Positions 34,211-46,010 of a stretch of 64,000 bases of DNA are shown here, in pieces (positions within the stretch are counted from its first letter, which is position 1; every line of letters starts with the position of its first letter). The position numbers and the translations under genes are program-made. This DNA comes from Uloborus plumipes (Eukaryota > Arthropoda > Arachnida > Araneae > Uloboridae). The notes beneath the pieces were generated by a model. That model was not told the origin of the DNA. It did no database searches and worked only from the letters and a program-made list of their open reading frames with translations. The stretch covers positions 22,058 through 86,057 of the forward strand of contig JAXGGA010004645.1 in assembly GCA_038373865.1 (NCBI GenBank). The letters are read 5' to 3'.

Positions 34211-34627
34211 ATCTTTTTTTTTTTTGTTTGCACAAACGTTAAGTGTTATCATAAAAAAGTGCATATAAAGTTTAAAGTTATACAATACGTTCAAAAGAAG
34301 TATTTATATCAAGTTTAACTCTGTCGGGTCCAGATTATGTGAAATTAGCAACATTAATATTACATCCCCCCCCCCCCCCCTTAATGGATAAGATGCCTCT
34401 GTAAAGAAAGTGCAAAATATTTTTTTCAAAGTATACTATACATTATTTCCTCTCTTTTTAGAATATATTTTTCATTCAAAATAACTTTAAATGCATACAC
34501 ATTATTTATTTAGGATAAAGAAAGAGAAAATATTCTTACTTATTTCAGTAAAAGAAACACGTCTTTTAAGATGTTAATATAACTTTTCCTCTCAGGCAAA
34601 CATCACCAATTAGTTGACAGTAAGATT

Positions 34628-34876
34628 TTGGAATCCGTGCAGCAATTTAAGGATGATTCTTGCACTCATTTAAAAGTCTCTTATATGCTTCACATGACCA
34701 AAAAGACAAAAATAAAAAAAGGACTTTTGTGGTATTTTGAAACCAAAATATCGCTATTTAAAGTAGGAGTCCTATATGAGGTGCAGAATGACGACAGAAT
34801 GAATGACACAAATATTATCAAACAGATTTCTATTAATCTTTTAAACATGTATTTTGATGATACTTCGAACTCTTGA
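34628..34876 (+). CDS. Unassigned 82-codon frame inside the element
   Basis: The frame starts MESVQQFKDDSCTHLK and ends YFDDTSNS. It is convergent with the nuclease remnant, which ends about 140 bp away. The composition is ordinary (charged and polar residues, no simple repeats), which is better than most chance frames here. I do not recognise a family. It may be a fragment of a second element gene or chance. Confidence 0.25.
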   Translation: MESVQQFKDDSCTHLKVSYMLHMTKKTKIKKGLLWYFETKISLFKVGVLYEVQNDDRMNDTNIIKQISINLLNMYFDDTSNS

Positions 34877-35013
34877 TTATCATACAGTTTACTCTTTATT
34901 TTTTTTAATGCATTTTAAATTTCCTTCCAGCTCTTGAATAGTAATATGATCTTCTATTTCTTCTTCCTCTTCTTGATCTTTTTTTGAGATCTTTTTTTGA
35001 TCGGATTTAACTT

Positions 35014-36398
35014 CTAAAGATGGCTCGAATGAAAAAGTGAGATCACTTTTCCCATATCTTCACCAATATCATCGTCGTCAGCATCGATTGCATTTGATTC
35101 CACATTGGAGCACGACTGGCCTAGGCAATTACTGCAAATTTTTGAGCAAAACAATCCGACTCTTCTGCAGCCACAATTATGACTGCATCTTTTCTTGCAA
35201 TTGCAAAAAATAGTATGGAGAAGTTTTTCTGGAGCGGGTGTCAGTAGAGTCTGAATTGGCTCCAAAACGTTATCTTTCAGGACCCATCCCCAATTTTCAG
35301 GGTCTAGCTTGTTGCCTAGCCATATTTGTACTTGGTAGTACACACGATATAAATGTTGATATGCAGCAGCAGATGTTGGAGGAAAACAGGATAATTGAAC
35401 AGGTTTATTGTTACGTGTATTTTTCACGAAACAAGAATACCTGTACTTGTCAAGGGAATCGCCTTTTTTGGAGCTCCATACATAGCAAGAATAAAGCGAA
35501 TTCCATTTGTGAGAATGATATCGGGAGAACAGCTGATATTTTTGAAAACTTCAGTGCAATGAATTAAATCCTGATTTTTTTCAAATAATTTAAATATTTT
35601 CGTTTTGCCTCGCTTGTAAAACGCTGACGTAGTATCACATCCAGTTACTGCATGCAAAAATAAGATATGATCTTGACACTTTGGATATGAAGTTAAACTT
35701 TGTGATGAGTACAGTTTTGCTTCTTTTCCAGTTGTACCAGGTTTAAAAAGTAAATAATTCTGTCAGTAGGAGTTCTTGCAGTCAGTATTATTAGCAAGTC
35801 GACATCTTCACCAACAATAATAGCTGGTATTTGTGTTGAAATTTTCTAAAGCTGTTTCAATTATTAGAACATCAGCGTCATTATTGGCTTGCTTAAAAGA
35901 AATATGAGCAGCTTTTAATTTTTCTGAAAGCATTTAAATTAAATCGAGACTTGTTATGTGTGTTGGCAAGAAATTGCTGCTGGTTTGTTGGAGAAGTCAT
36001 AAATCTGTTAAAAGAACATCAGAAGATAGAGATATTTTACTTATCCGACGACGATGCTCTGAAACTTTGATATTCTTAGTATGATCAGAATATCCATCGA
36101 ATACTACAAAAACGATGTTGCCAAAATGTCGATGAACATAATTAACGTACTTCTCAAAAATTGCATCGAATTTTTCATCTCGATCCCATACAACGCGATG
36201 TAAAAGATATCCACCATCGATGATGTAAGTAGTATCTTCTTTATCGATTTCAATATGTACACATTGAAAGCAATCATAAATGGTTGATTTTTGTGTTTTA
36301 CGCATTCCAATTGCATCGAAGAGTGATAATGAATAAGGAGCCAATTCATACTTGAAAAATGTTTCAAGCTCATCGTCCAAATACTTAGAAATACACAT
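35014..36398 (-). pseudogene. FEN/XPG-like PIN nuclease with C-terminal CXC domain, frameshifted
   Basis: The pieces read in order on the minus strand. 36398-35997 carries YIIDGGYLLHRVVWDRDEKF and VVFDGYSDHTKN...EHRRR, resembling the N-region of FEN1/XPG nucleases. 35930-35660 carries NNDADVLIIETA and GEDVDLLIILTAR, acidic residues like XPG-I, and needs at least three frame changes. 35657-35424 carries HAVTGCDTTSAFYKRGK, like the helix-hairpin-helix entry of FEN1. 35427-35014 carries CFPPTSAAAYQHLYRVYYQV and then FCNCKKRCSHNCGCRRVG...FCSKICSNC, a tesmin/TSO1-like CXC cluster, followed by an acidic DADDDDIGED tail. I recall similar full-length proteins as common uncharacterised genes in cnidarian and arthropod genomes. 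The activity (DNA flap or strand cleavage by the element) is inference. The copy is dead. Confidence 0.72.
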
Positions 36399-36589
36399 TC
36401 GTTAAAACAGTAATACAGGATCTATTGGTACCTTTTCATCGTGAATTTTTATAGAGCTACTGACGGTTAAAAGAGGGAGAACTTTATCAACACGTTTCAA
36501 TTTAATATTGCTGAAGGAAAACGCCTCCACTCACCCCCGAATGTAACTTGACCCTCTCATAGAGGGGGTGAATCATAGGTGGGGACAGG

Positions 36590-37691
36590 CGCAGCGGTTA
36601 AGTTGGGGAAAGTGTTTCTCGAGGTCACTTGAAAACTGCGATGTCTCTTGACTGTTATTTTGTATGGGGGGGGGGGGGGGAGGAAGGGGGGGGGGAAGCA
36701 AATTCAGATTTTTTTTTTTATACCAAGGGTGGATCCGCCTCTGAAAACACGCTTGTTTGTACACAATTATTTTCTTTACAAACTTTGTATCAACCATTTT
36801 TAAGACAGTTACCATTCAAGAAATATTTGTGAAAATTTATTTTTGAGCTTTAACCTTGAATAAAACGTTTAGCTTCCCTGGGATCCGTTGGAAACTTTTG
36901 ACATTTCGTTCATATAATGATGTTCTTAATTATTTGCATGTTAATTTCATCGTCAAAGTGCAATACGTGGACACTAATAAGGGGGGATTGGGTGATTTTT
37001 TTCAAAATTTGAGTCACCGAACTGCAGTTTTAGGCTTTATTTTATCCCTTTGGGGGAGGGGGGGTTGACCCCACGACCCACCCACTGAATACCCATTTGT
37101 TTGTGCATAATTGCATAATTTTCAAACTGTGTCACCCCAATATTTGCAATAACAATTAGCGTTTAAGAGATATTAGGGAAAAATCGATTTTGACATTTGA
37201 CCTTGAATAAAATTTTTAGCTCCACCGGGATCGATGGGAACTTTTGACATTTCACTTATAATAACGTCTTTAGCAATACTTATGTTAATTGCATTGTCAA
37301 AGTACCAAATTCGAGTAAAAATAAGGGGTCTGAGGGGAATTTTTCGAAATTTATCTCCCCAAATGCCGTTTTTAGCTATTTTTGGTAGCTTTAGGGGGGA
37401 GGATATGACCCCCATGACCCATATTCGGAATCCCTACTTGTTTGTACACAATTGTATACTGTTCAAACTTTGTAACCTCTATTTTGTCGCTTCCAATTAC
37501 CGTTTAAGAGATATATATGAAAAATCGATTTTTTGACCTTTGACCTTGAATAAAATTTTTAGCTCCACCGGGATTCATGAGGACTTTTGAGATTTCACTT
37601 ATCATGATGTCCTTAAGGTCTGTACCAATTTTCAGCTCTATGCGAATTTTTCCGAACTTTCGCGTTTTTTTCGTCTATTTTGACCGGGCTA
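36590..37691 (-). repeat. Right terminal array, ~344-bp units
   Basis: AGCT(C/T)CC-CC-GGGAT occurs at about 36873, 37218 and 37560, so the unit is ~344 bp. A fourth, partial unit begins near 36740 with CTTGTTTGTACACAATT. Each unit contains the left array's AGGTCA core (inverted) plus ~200 extra bp with G-rich runs and CATGACCC-like blocks. The outermost unit ends with the element tip. Confidence 0.82.
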
Positions 37692-37730
37692 TTTGGTGGT
37701 TTATAACTCGGAAAATACAGCAATTCAAAT

Positions 37731-39209
37731 CAGTGGCGGGTCCAGAGAGGGGGCTATGGGGGCCATGGCCCCCTCCGAGAGCCGAGAGAAATTTTAGAAA
37801 ATGAAAAATAGGTCTTGCACATTTAAAATTCTTTTAACTACACCACTATTTTTTACATAGAAGCAAATATAATTGTTTTATATTCAGCCTTTTCTAACAA
37901 TTCTAAGACAGTAACATCCTTTTATTTAATTTTACTTTCAAAACTAAACTTTTGTTAGAAAAAGCACTGGAATATAAATACAGCTGTGCGGTGTGGCAGC
38001 TCGCAAAGTGCTACATGAATTACTTTTTTTCAGTTCCTTCCGTAAGCAAATTCTGTAAAATTTCAACATTTAATTTTCTATGTTTTTAAACACTCTGCGG
38101 TATTGTTTTATTCGCGACAAATATGATTTTCTAGAGCGTTTTTAGAGCTTTAATTTCGAAGATCTTTAGGAGGAGATGGGAGAATACTGAACCCTATCCC
38201 TTCTTCCAACGTCATTAAATGTGGCCCACAGTTGCTATTTTATGATTTAAACTCCAAAAAATTTCCGGGGTAGAACACCCGGACGCCCCATATATCAATC
38301 TAAAATTGCGTTTGTGTTTATCAATGTCTGAATAGGAGTTTTACTTTCGATAAACCAAAGATTATATAAGCTTCAAGAAGCACCAAAATCTCTACACAAC
38401 ACAAATTCAGATTTCCTTTTTGAGCATCTCAAGCTTTGTGAAGAATATAAAATTTAGCCAGTTCCCTCTTTAAAACTGCTCATGTTTTGATCAGAGCTTT
38501 AATCTCGATTTTCAAACTCTTAATTAAGCACAAATTTTATTTTTATTTGTTTATTTATTGTCTTTTTTTAGTTGAAGTACGAGGGTTGTTTTTTTTTCAA
38601 CCTCCGATAGGCTATAAAAAATAAACGGCTTCAAATAAAAAAATATTTTGAGGTCTGTATAAAGGCATAGTGCTAAAGTGGCGTGGAACCCAAAGACACC
38701 GTCATAACTCACTTCCAATTAGAGCATTGTACCTTGCTTTTGATAATAAAAGAGTTTTTGTATTTGAATTTATTTATTTATTTATTATTATTATTATTTT
38801 TTTTTTTTTGCCTATCGGAGGTTGAAAAAATAAACAACCCTCGTATTTACCATAACTTGTTTGGTATTTTTTCAGTCATACATCAACTGATACTTATAAA
38901 CAATGCTCTCTAAATTTTAGGCATGGATTAATGTTGGCTAATATTTACTGCGATTGCCTTATAGTTTTATTTTGCTAAAATTCCTGGTACATTGCTTCAA
39001 ATTTGCAAATGAAAGTAAATTTACGTATTTGTCTGTTAAGAAATCGAGATTTTAACCGTTTTCTTTTGTTTATAACTTATGAATAATTTCATAGTCAACT
39101 TTTGAAGAAATCTCTGCCAAAGCACTTTTTTTTATAAATCAATCCCTTCTCCCTTTCTACATATACAGAGGATGGCCCCCTCCGAGAACTTGTTCTGGAC
39201 CCGCCCCTG
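37731..39209. mobile_element. hAT-type element, non-autonomous, 1.48 kb
   Basis: Perfect 8-bp duplications ATTCAAAT lie at 37723-37730 and 39210-39217. The ends are CAGTGGCGGGTCCAG and, reversed, CAGGGGCGGGTCCAG. Just inside, GGCCATGGCCCCCTCCGAGA and GGATGGCCCCCTCCGAGAAC extend the similarity. No transposase frame is found. It contains the MITE at 38580-38843. Confidence 0.93.
38580..38843. mobile_element. mariner-type MITE nested in the hAT element
   Basis: TA flanks both ends. Inverted tips CGAGGGTTGTTTTTTTTTC and ...CAACCTCCGATAGGC span about 35 bp. An ATT microsatellite lies inside. CGAGGG tips on a TA target fit mariner-derived MITEs. The frame at 38683 is chance. Confidence 0.85.
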
Positions 39210-41228
39210 ATTCAAATGTTATTGTAATTCGTTGATTATCATTAAAAAAAAACTTGCGTGTTTAATATCGCTCGTGGAATTGAGAAGATGTTTATGAAAC
39301 CCTCATTTTATTACATTCAACAGATGTTTTCTTCAAGTTGATTGATTATGTTAACGAAATAATAGAATTTCATTTGACTTTCAAAGAATTCGAGAGATTG
39401 TTCACATGATTAATTTAGGCTTCGCTTTATCTTTATCTCGTTAATCGATAACACATTGTTTTCATTTTATCTATTTATTTATTGAGTCTTAGATACGACT
39501 GAGAATGGTTTACAGCCTCCACTTTATTTTATTTATTTTTTTTTTCATTTGTTGTCAATCTGACAGATTCAACACATTAAATTTTTTAAAACAATGTTGA
39601 GATTGTCCTAAAGCACCAAATTAAAACCTATGATCCTTTGTAACTTTTCAGCAAGTAAAACGCAAAAAAAAAGTTAATTTGATTGACATCGGTAAAGTAA
39701 ATTTTTAAAAGCTTTCTTTTAAAATGTTCTTTCGCCCGTTAATAGCGACATGATTATTAGAAGAATAGAAATATAGATTAAGAAATTAGTATTGAGCTGG
39801 TTGTGAAACTTGAAGTTTTAACTTTCATCCCCCCCCCCCCCTCCCAGTCTCTCCCGTTTCATGCGCTCGTCAACAGACAAAATTAAATTCGTAATTTAAC
39901 AGATTAGTTTCTTTGATATTTGATAAAGCTGTGAGAGCTAGATAATCTAGTTTCAATCGTTATCACTTGTAATAAACACAGGCCACTCATTAGCAGTTCA
40001 ATATCAAAAATTGAGTTGTGTATTTCAAAAATCCAGTCGAACCAAAAAAAATGCACTTTTAACAAAACACTTATTTTATCATATTGAACAAGTCAATCAT
40101 GATAACAACAATTTTTACTCAAAGAAATGCATATAAATGTGTTTACATTTCAGTTTGAAATATTGTAAACCTTATTCCTTTTCTTTGTTTGTTTTTGAAA
40201 TTAGATTAAACTGCTTTTTAAAATTTTTAGAGTTCAATTGATTTTAATTGATTTTTGAAATAAACTGTTCAATTTTTTTCTAACGAAAGAACAATACAAA
40301 ACAAAACCTCTCAACATCTTCTTGCATTTGGCTTGCAGGATGAGAAGAGTGAATGAAATAAAGATTTATATTCATAACTACTCCAAATGCTGTGTGTGTG
40401 TTTGTGGGAAAACAGTTATAATTAGTAGAAGTGTACTAAATCCATGTTCAACCTCCTCTGACTAAGGAAAATTAGTTAGAACCAAAAAAAAAAAAACAAC
40501 CAAGAACCACCAAAGAAAATTAGCTAAACTAGTGTTGAGGATACTCAATTTATTTCACCGTTTATGGATCTGTTTTGAGCAGAGTACTAGTAACGATTTG
40601 AAAACACTTCGCCTCCCTGTCCCTCTTTTAGATTCATTTTTGATAAAATAAAAATTAATAATAATGCATTATGATTTAAATTAAAGTTTAAACATTAGGA
40701 TAAGTAACGGTTGGAGTCATTATACTTGTTGTTTAACCTCTGATAAAAACAAGCAAAAAAACAGTGAAAGAATTAAAATATAAAAGCAAAAAAAAACATA
40801 AGTTTATTGTTATAAGTAGGTTTTTTTCTTAAGTTTCTTCTCTTTTTTTAACGCGGACAGTTATAAGTCTTTTAGCACCGGGTAAATGTTTTTGGTGCTG
40901 GGCAGCCGAGAATCGCTAATTTAATTGTATTTAGTATTTACGCATATACGAGCTTAAGTATCCATTTTTTTTTTTAATTTTTTTTAAAACCGGATCAAAA
41001 AAAAACAAGAACAAAGGGTTCAATTAAATTAAAAAGGAAGTTGTGATTTTGACCATGAGTACTTTTGTGTTCAAAATCATCGATTATATTAGGTAAAACT
41101 CTTTTTTGATAGTCAAATCAAACTTTCGGGTCATTAAAAATGATTAACCTCTTCCGGTATTCTTTTAAGTCAAGTTTTTCTCTTTAAGTCAATTTGTCAA
41201 ATTCAACGGATCTTGAGGCATCGTCTTG

Positions 41229-41258
41229 CACCTGCGCAGCCAATGATATGCGCAGGTG
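41229..41258. other. Perfect 10-bp stem-loop
   Basis: CACCTGCGCA and TGCGCAGGTG are exact reverse complements around a 10-base loop. It is GC-rich in an AT-rich setting. The role is unknown. Confidence 0.7.
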
Positions 41259-43866
41259 TGCACCTAATCTACCCATAAGGCAAAGTGTTGGTCATTTCAA
41301 ACAATGTGTTAACTTTTTTTCATCGAATTATAATCCAATGGGAATTTTCGGAACGTGACAGCCGTAACGCTTTTCTTTTTCTTTTACTTCATATGAAAGA
41401 AAAAAGTTTCTGCAGACCTTCAAAATGTTTTTCGCGATTTTTTAAGTGAAAATACATTGAAAATTTAAAAACAATAGTCCAAAAGAAAGAAAAGCAATTT
41501 GCGTCTGATAAGATGGGTTTTTAACTTCCAAGTAAGATAGAACTCGAACTATAACGTTTTTTAGCAAATGTGGCTAAGGCTTAAATCTACAGGATTGGAA
41601 ACCGATGTCATTCTTGGCCGACGAAGAAATAAAATTAAATGATTTAAAATGTTAATCTGTTGCTAGCTTCTATTTGTTCACAATTAAAATGCTTGTCATT
41701 GGTTTTAGTATAAGAGTTTTCAATTTTCCTTCCTTATTCTGCTTTTGCTACCAGCAAATTTTAGCAATAATGATTACCTTTTCTTTTCATGTTTTCCATA
41801 TCCTCTCGAAAGCAATTAAATATATTTAGATTTAAAATCCTTTATGACCAGGGAAGTTGGTTTTAGTATGAGATCGGCAATCAGGGTCAGGGTTGTTTAA
41901 ATTTTGAATTTAGTCTTAGTACTTGTTTAAAAATCTTCACCTTAGCTCTTATTAGTTTATTCCTGGCTCTCTTAGATTATCTTCTGGGCTAAATTTTCTT
42001 TTCTCCAAAAAATTATTTTCTCCAAATTCTCCAACCCCCCCCCTTTCATTTTATCTGTGCAGTGTAAAAAGACACTGAAGAAGTGTCCTGAAAGAAATTA
42101 AACTATCAAAATTTCTCATAAATTGCGCTCCACATTTTTGTGAATAAATAGCTGACGGAAACTATTAAATATTTTATATTAGACATGTTTTTAACTTTAA
42201 TGACTTATAAATATGAAACCTTTATAAAAAAAATAATACACGTGCTTAAATCGCAAATCGTACAAGATAAACTTAAGAATGTCTAGCAGATCTCTGTAAA
42301 TTTCATTATTTTATTGAAAGTCACACCATCCTCCTAACCACTGCCTCTGATTTGTAGCAATAATGTTAAAGTGAGCTCATGAACCACATAAGTCCTGCAT
42401 AGTTTTGAAAATCATTCTCATATGGGTTCGAATTTTCGTTGTTTAGCAAACGCAGTTGCGAAATTTAAAAAAGGATTTCATGAAAGCTGTGGAATACTTC
42501 ATCTAATTTGGTCAAATATGCTTCCTTTAATATTTACCCTTTTTATTCAGCATTAATAACCTCCTTTACATATAAAAGACAAACATATTCGAAAAAAAAT
42601 CGATCAGTAAGAGCAAATGCATTTGTAAAAATATATACTATATCAAATGTAAACATTTACGTATATATATGATTAATACTCCTCATGAACTAATCATTCT
42701 GAAAGCCTATAGAAATACTGATATAATTCATAGTGAAAACAGATTTGGGAACCATCATATACAGAAAATACTTTCCGAAAATGTAGCATCGGGACTACAA
42801 AAAATGTTATGTTATCTACAAAAGATCTGAGACACTCCAAATTTTCATGATTTTTTCCATAGAAACTATAAACCATTCTCATAATGTCTAAAGACTTAAT
42901 AGTCATTAGAAACGCTTTTTGTAAATTTTTCAGACATTATTGCTTTCTTTACAAGAATACATTTTGAGAACCTTATAAGTGTTTAAAAAACTTTTCGCAT
43001 TGCTGTAGAGTGCTTTGATATTAAGAAAAAACCGTAAGTATCGACTTCAAATTTTTCCCTTAAAATTACATCCATCAATTTAAATTTGAAATAACTTTTT
43101 ACGTAACTTCAAGCGTATTTCACCCTTAAAAAAACGGGATATCTCTGCAAAATCGTAGCCACAGGCAGACTCGTCATTGAGGGGGGTTAGGAGGGGGATC
43201 AATTGCCCTCTCCTGGCTTTGGGGAAGCAATTTGTTTGCAGTTTTTTGGGGGAAATTTCATTGAGTATACATCCGTTGCCCCCTATGGAAAAGTTTAAAG
43301 TTACGGACCTGGGCACGGGTATTTTAAATTAAAAATTTACATCGCTGAAAATAGGGGGAAAAGCAAATTTGGCCTTGTTTTTAATTGCAATTAAATATTT
43401 GTTAATTTGTCTGTATAAAAATGTTAGAAATTTAAATGTTAAAAATCGTAGCTGTACACATACACCACGTTTTTCATGATCCCATCCCCCCGTTCCATTT
43501 CATCCTCAGAAAGGATTTTTTTTTATGAAACTGAACCTTATTCTAGTCAATAATGCTTTTTTTTATTTTTTTACTTCTTTAAAGGGAAATAAAAATTAAA
43601 TTTTATTTTTGAATGGAAAAGGATAACGAGTACTTTCATGCCTTTAAAACACGTTCTTGCTGTGTCCGTTTTTATGATGGTAACGTGATTATAGTATTCC
43701 AATATTTCAAAACCTTAAATACAAAACTGAAATAAGAAAATGTTGTTTTTCTGTTTTTGTGTGATTACATAGCTCACAAGTTTGAATAATTCCAATTTTT
43801 CTGCAGGATACTCTCATTAAATAAATAATCGAAAGCGAATATTCTACTTAATAAGACTAAACTTTT

Positions 43867-43868
<2 letters not shown>

Positions 43869-43912
<44 letters not shown>
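43869..43912. repeat. (AT)n microsatellite
   Basis: About 44 bp of uninterrupted alternating T and A. Confidence 0.95.
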
Positions 43913-43914
<2 letters not shown>

Positions 43915-44185
43915 GTTGGTATTAACGCATTATCCTTTAAAAACTATCATGTATCACTTTATTTTTTTACGATTTGCATAAATAATAGCAAATAATTAGT
44001 TTTTTTTATAAAACTAAAGACATTCTTAAAAGGCAATATATTTTTCTTCCCAGTACAATCAAATATTTCTTGTATAGCATAGGTCATAAAAAGGTAAATA
44101 AATACAGTTGTCAAAATTTGAATAAAGTTGGAAAATCCATTAAAGTTGTACATGCCAATGAAGTTTAAAAAGTTTTACAACATAC

Positions 44186-44290
44186 CTTGCTTAAGTCACT
44201 TTGGCGCCCCAATGCCTCGTACACGGTATCACCTCTGGCAACATGAACAACAATTGCAGCAAAAATACACCAGCACTGTACAAATCCCAT
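44186..44290 (-). CDS. Candidate first coding exon of a secreted host protein (fasciclin-like?)
   Basis: ATG at 44290 has A at -3 and G at +4, and an in-frame TGA two codons upstream, which fixes the start. Thirty-five codons lead to AAG immediately followed by GTATGT (44185-44180), a consensus splice donor in phase 0. The peptide opens with MGFVQCWCIFAAIVVHVARG, a good signal peptide (hydrophobic core, small residues before the cleavage area). It continues DTVYEALGRQSDLSK, which resembles the start of a FAS1 (fasciclin-1) domain. The identity is a guess from 15 residues. No second exon is recognised in the window. The alternative is a chance frame, but start context, stop, signal peptide and donor all agree, and the 5' flank is unusually non-repetitive. 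Confidence 0.45.
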
Positions 44291-44930
44291 GCTTCACGGT
44301 GTTGAAAACAAAAACCAGGAATATTCAAATGCCTTGTATGAGAAAAACCAGTACGACTATATCAAGTGTAGAGCCAAAATAAGCACAGAAGTAATCACAT
44401 TTTAACGCTCCGACAAACTTTTCTATAGAACACCTTACACCGTAATCCGTCTCACAAATGGGATCTTTAGAGGCTGAGAAAAGGATTGTAGAGGAGGAAG
44501 AGAAAACAAGAACTCTTGCTAGGAAGTTTCAGAACAGGTCAAAAGAACAGTTCTCCCTCTACCCAAGTGAGAAAACGCAATCGAACGGACACACTTCCTC
44601 TCTCCCTGACTTGCGACTGGGTATTGGGAATTCGGGCGCCCTTCTAGGGTTGCTGCAATAAAGGATTTGGCGAGAAAATGCTAAGCTGAGAGAACGTTTG
44701 CCAGATTTTGTGCTTTATTGTGGGTCCTTTTGGATCCGTGCTGTTTATATAGAAATATTTCTTTCGGCCCAGGTAGTTCGACAGTTTAACCACAGATTTC
44801 TTTTCCATTGAAAAGAGAAGGTATAAACTGTGATACCAGACATATGAAACCTTGAAAAAATCCCCGGCTCCAAAGTTTTCGAGTGAAAATTTCAACTCCG
44901 TCCCTAAAGAAAAAAGACTTATGGTACAGC
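44291..44930 (-). promoter_or_regulatory. Possible 5' UTR and promoter of the candidate exon
   Basis: This stretch is less AT-rich and shows no repeat signature. It includes GGGAATTCGGGCGCCC-like GC-rich sequence at 44619-44642. It lies directly upstream of the candidate start on the minus strand. I cannot point to a TATA box or initiator with confidence. Confidence 0.3.
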
Positions 44931-45730
44931 ATGTGTACCGCCCGGTTCATAAAGGTGAAGAGCAAATGTTGTACATGTTAAAGCTGTGTGATTAATTTTG
45001 ATAAAAACACGTTTGTACAATATCACTGCAGAGCCAATAGGAGAAATTATGAACTCTGCCTTTATTTGTAGTTGTTTACATTAAAAAAGATCAATTACGC
45101 TCTAGCTAAAATTTCTGTTATTATGTTTTTTATTTTTATTATTATTATTAATTTCTGATAGGCATAGACATTTACAAAACTTAGGTATATCTTGTTGTAA
45201 AACTTTATCAGTACAATTTATTAGTCAGTACGCAACTATGACTTTTGAAGACACTTAGTCCTTAACTTAATAAACTTTTTCTTGTTTGAACTTAACGCAT
45301 AAAACATTAAGCAAGGAGTTCTGTGTCGAGTATAGTAATTGAAACGTTTCAATTGCTGAAATAATAAATTTCCTGGTTTAAGTCAAGCAGACTTAAATAA
45401 CAAAAACAAGTTCAAAAGTTATACTTTAAGCAAAACTAAATATTTTCTCCAATATTAAGTCTCTTTTTTTCGCAGAAACCGGAAAAACTTCACCACTTAT
45501 CCCGAAATACCCAAACAAAATTGAAAGTTTCCTGTACATTGACTTCTTTGAAGTGAAAAAGCAAAGATAATAACTATGAGTTTGGTACTTTGGTATTTAA
45601 AACCGATTTTACATTTATGCTTTACTGAGTGTAATTGAATCAATAAAGTCTGCAAATTATTGCTGATTTTAGTAATTGCCTTTTAGTTTCACTTGAGGCT
45701 GATTTGTTCTCAATTGTTGAACTTAACTAA
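44931..45730. other. AT-rich spacer
   Basis: No gene or repeat recognised. Confidence 0.5.
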
Positions 45731-46010
45731 GTTGTTGTTGTTGCCTCGTACCAACCAGGCTGTCCCTTTGAGATGCGCTGTTTCACTTTTCTAACTGTAC
45801 CGTCCTCTGTCGTATTTTTTAAACTTCCACATTACACACACACCATAGGGACCCGTTTATAGGGTAGGCAACCATTCAAAGCATAACAACGCATTCGGAC
45901 AGAGAAGGGACAAGGACAGGACAGAGAAAGTACATCCATGCCAGAGCCAGGATTCGAATCGGAGCACTCAATGCGAGTCAGACTTCTCTGTCCCCTAGAC
46001 AAAGTGGCAG
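45731..46010 (-). mobile_element. tRNA-derived SINE, copy 1
   Basis: On the minus strand the head holds TTGTCTAGGGGACAGAGAAG (A-box-like) and GATTCGAATCC (B box, 45952-45962), spaced as in a tRNA promoter for RNA polymerase III. A ~200-bp body follows and the element ends in AACAACAACAAC (45731-45742). The body and head match the copy at 52193-53098. No clear target duplication is seen. Confidence 0.78.

Larger units (their letters stand above)
33768..37691. mobile_element. 3.9-kb element with array-type inverted termini and nuclease-CXC gene
   Basis: The first and last ~150 bp are inverted copies of about 95% identity. Both start TAGCCCGGTCAAAATAGAC and continue through GGAAAAATTCGCATAGAGC, GGTACAGACCTTAAG and CAAGGTCAAAGGTCAAAA. 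The adjoining bases allow a 3-bp TTT duplication. Each terminus extends inward as an array. In between lies a decayed minus-strand gene (35014-36398) with features of a FEN/XPG-like nuclease and a CXC cysteine cluster, plus an unassigned plus-strand frame (34628-34876). Academ elements are reported to encode an XPG-like nuclease, but I cannot establish membership from this copy. Confidence 0.82.
39218..44185. other. ~5 kb of AT-rich sequence, possible intron
   Basis: No gene recognised. Landmarks are a C-run at about 39831-39844, a perfect hairpin at 41229-41258, a G-rich patch at 43160-43320 that resembles degraded hAT-type sequence, and an (AT)n tract at 43869-43912. It would be intron 1 if the exon at 44186-44290 is real. 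Confidence 0.45.

Noticed and set aside
43160..43320. G-rich patch resembling the interior of hAT MITEs
   Set aside because: No matching tips or 8-bp duplication could be located, so it is mentioned only as a landmark.
44186..44320. Alternative frame reading EAWDLYSAGVFLLQLLF, resembling a kinase subdomain
   Set aside because: It overlaps the signal-peptide frame in another phase, runs into a stop, and lacks neighbouring kinase motifs. The frame with start context and splice donor is better supported.
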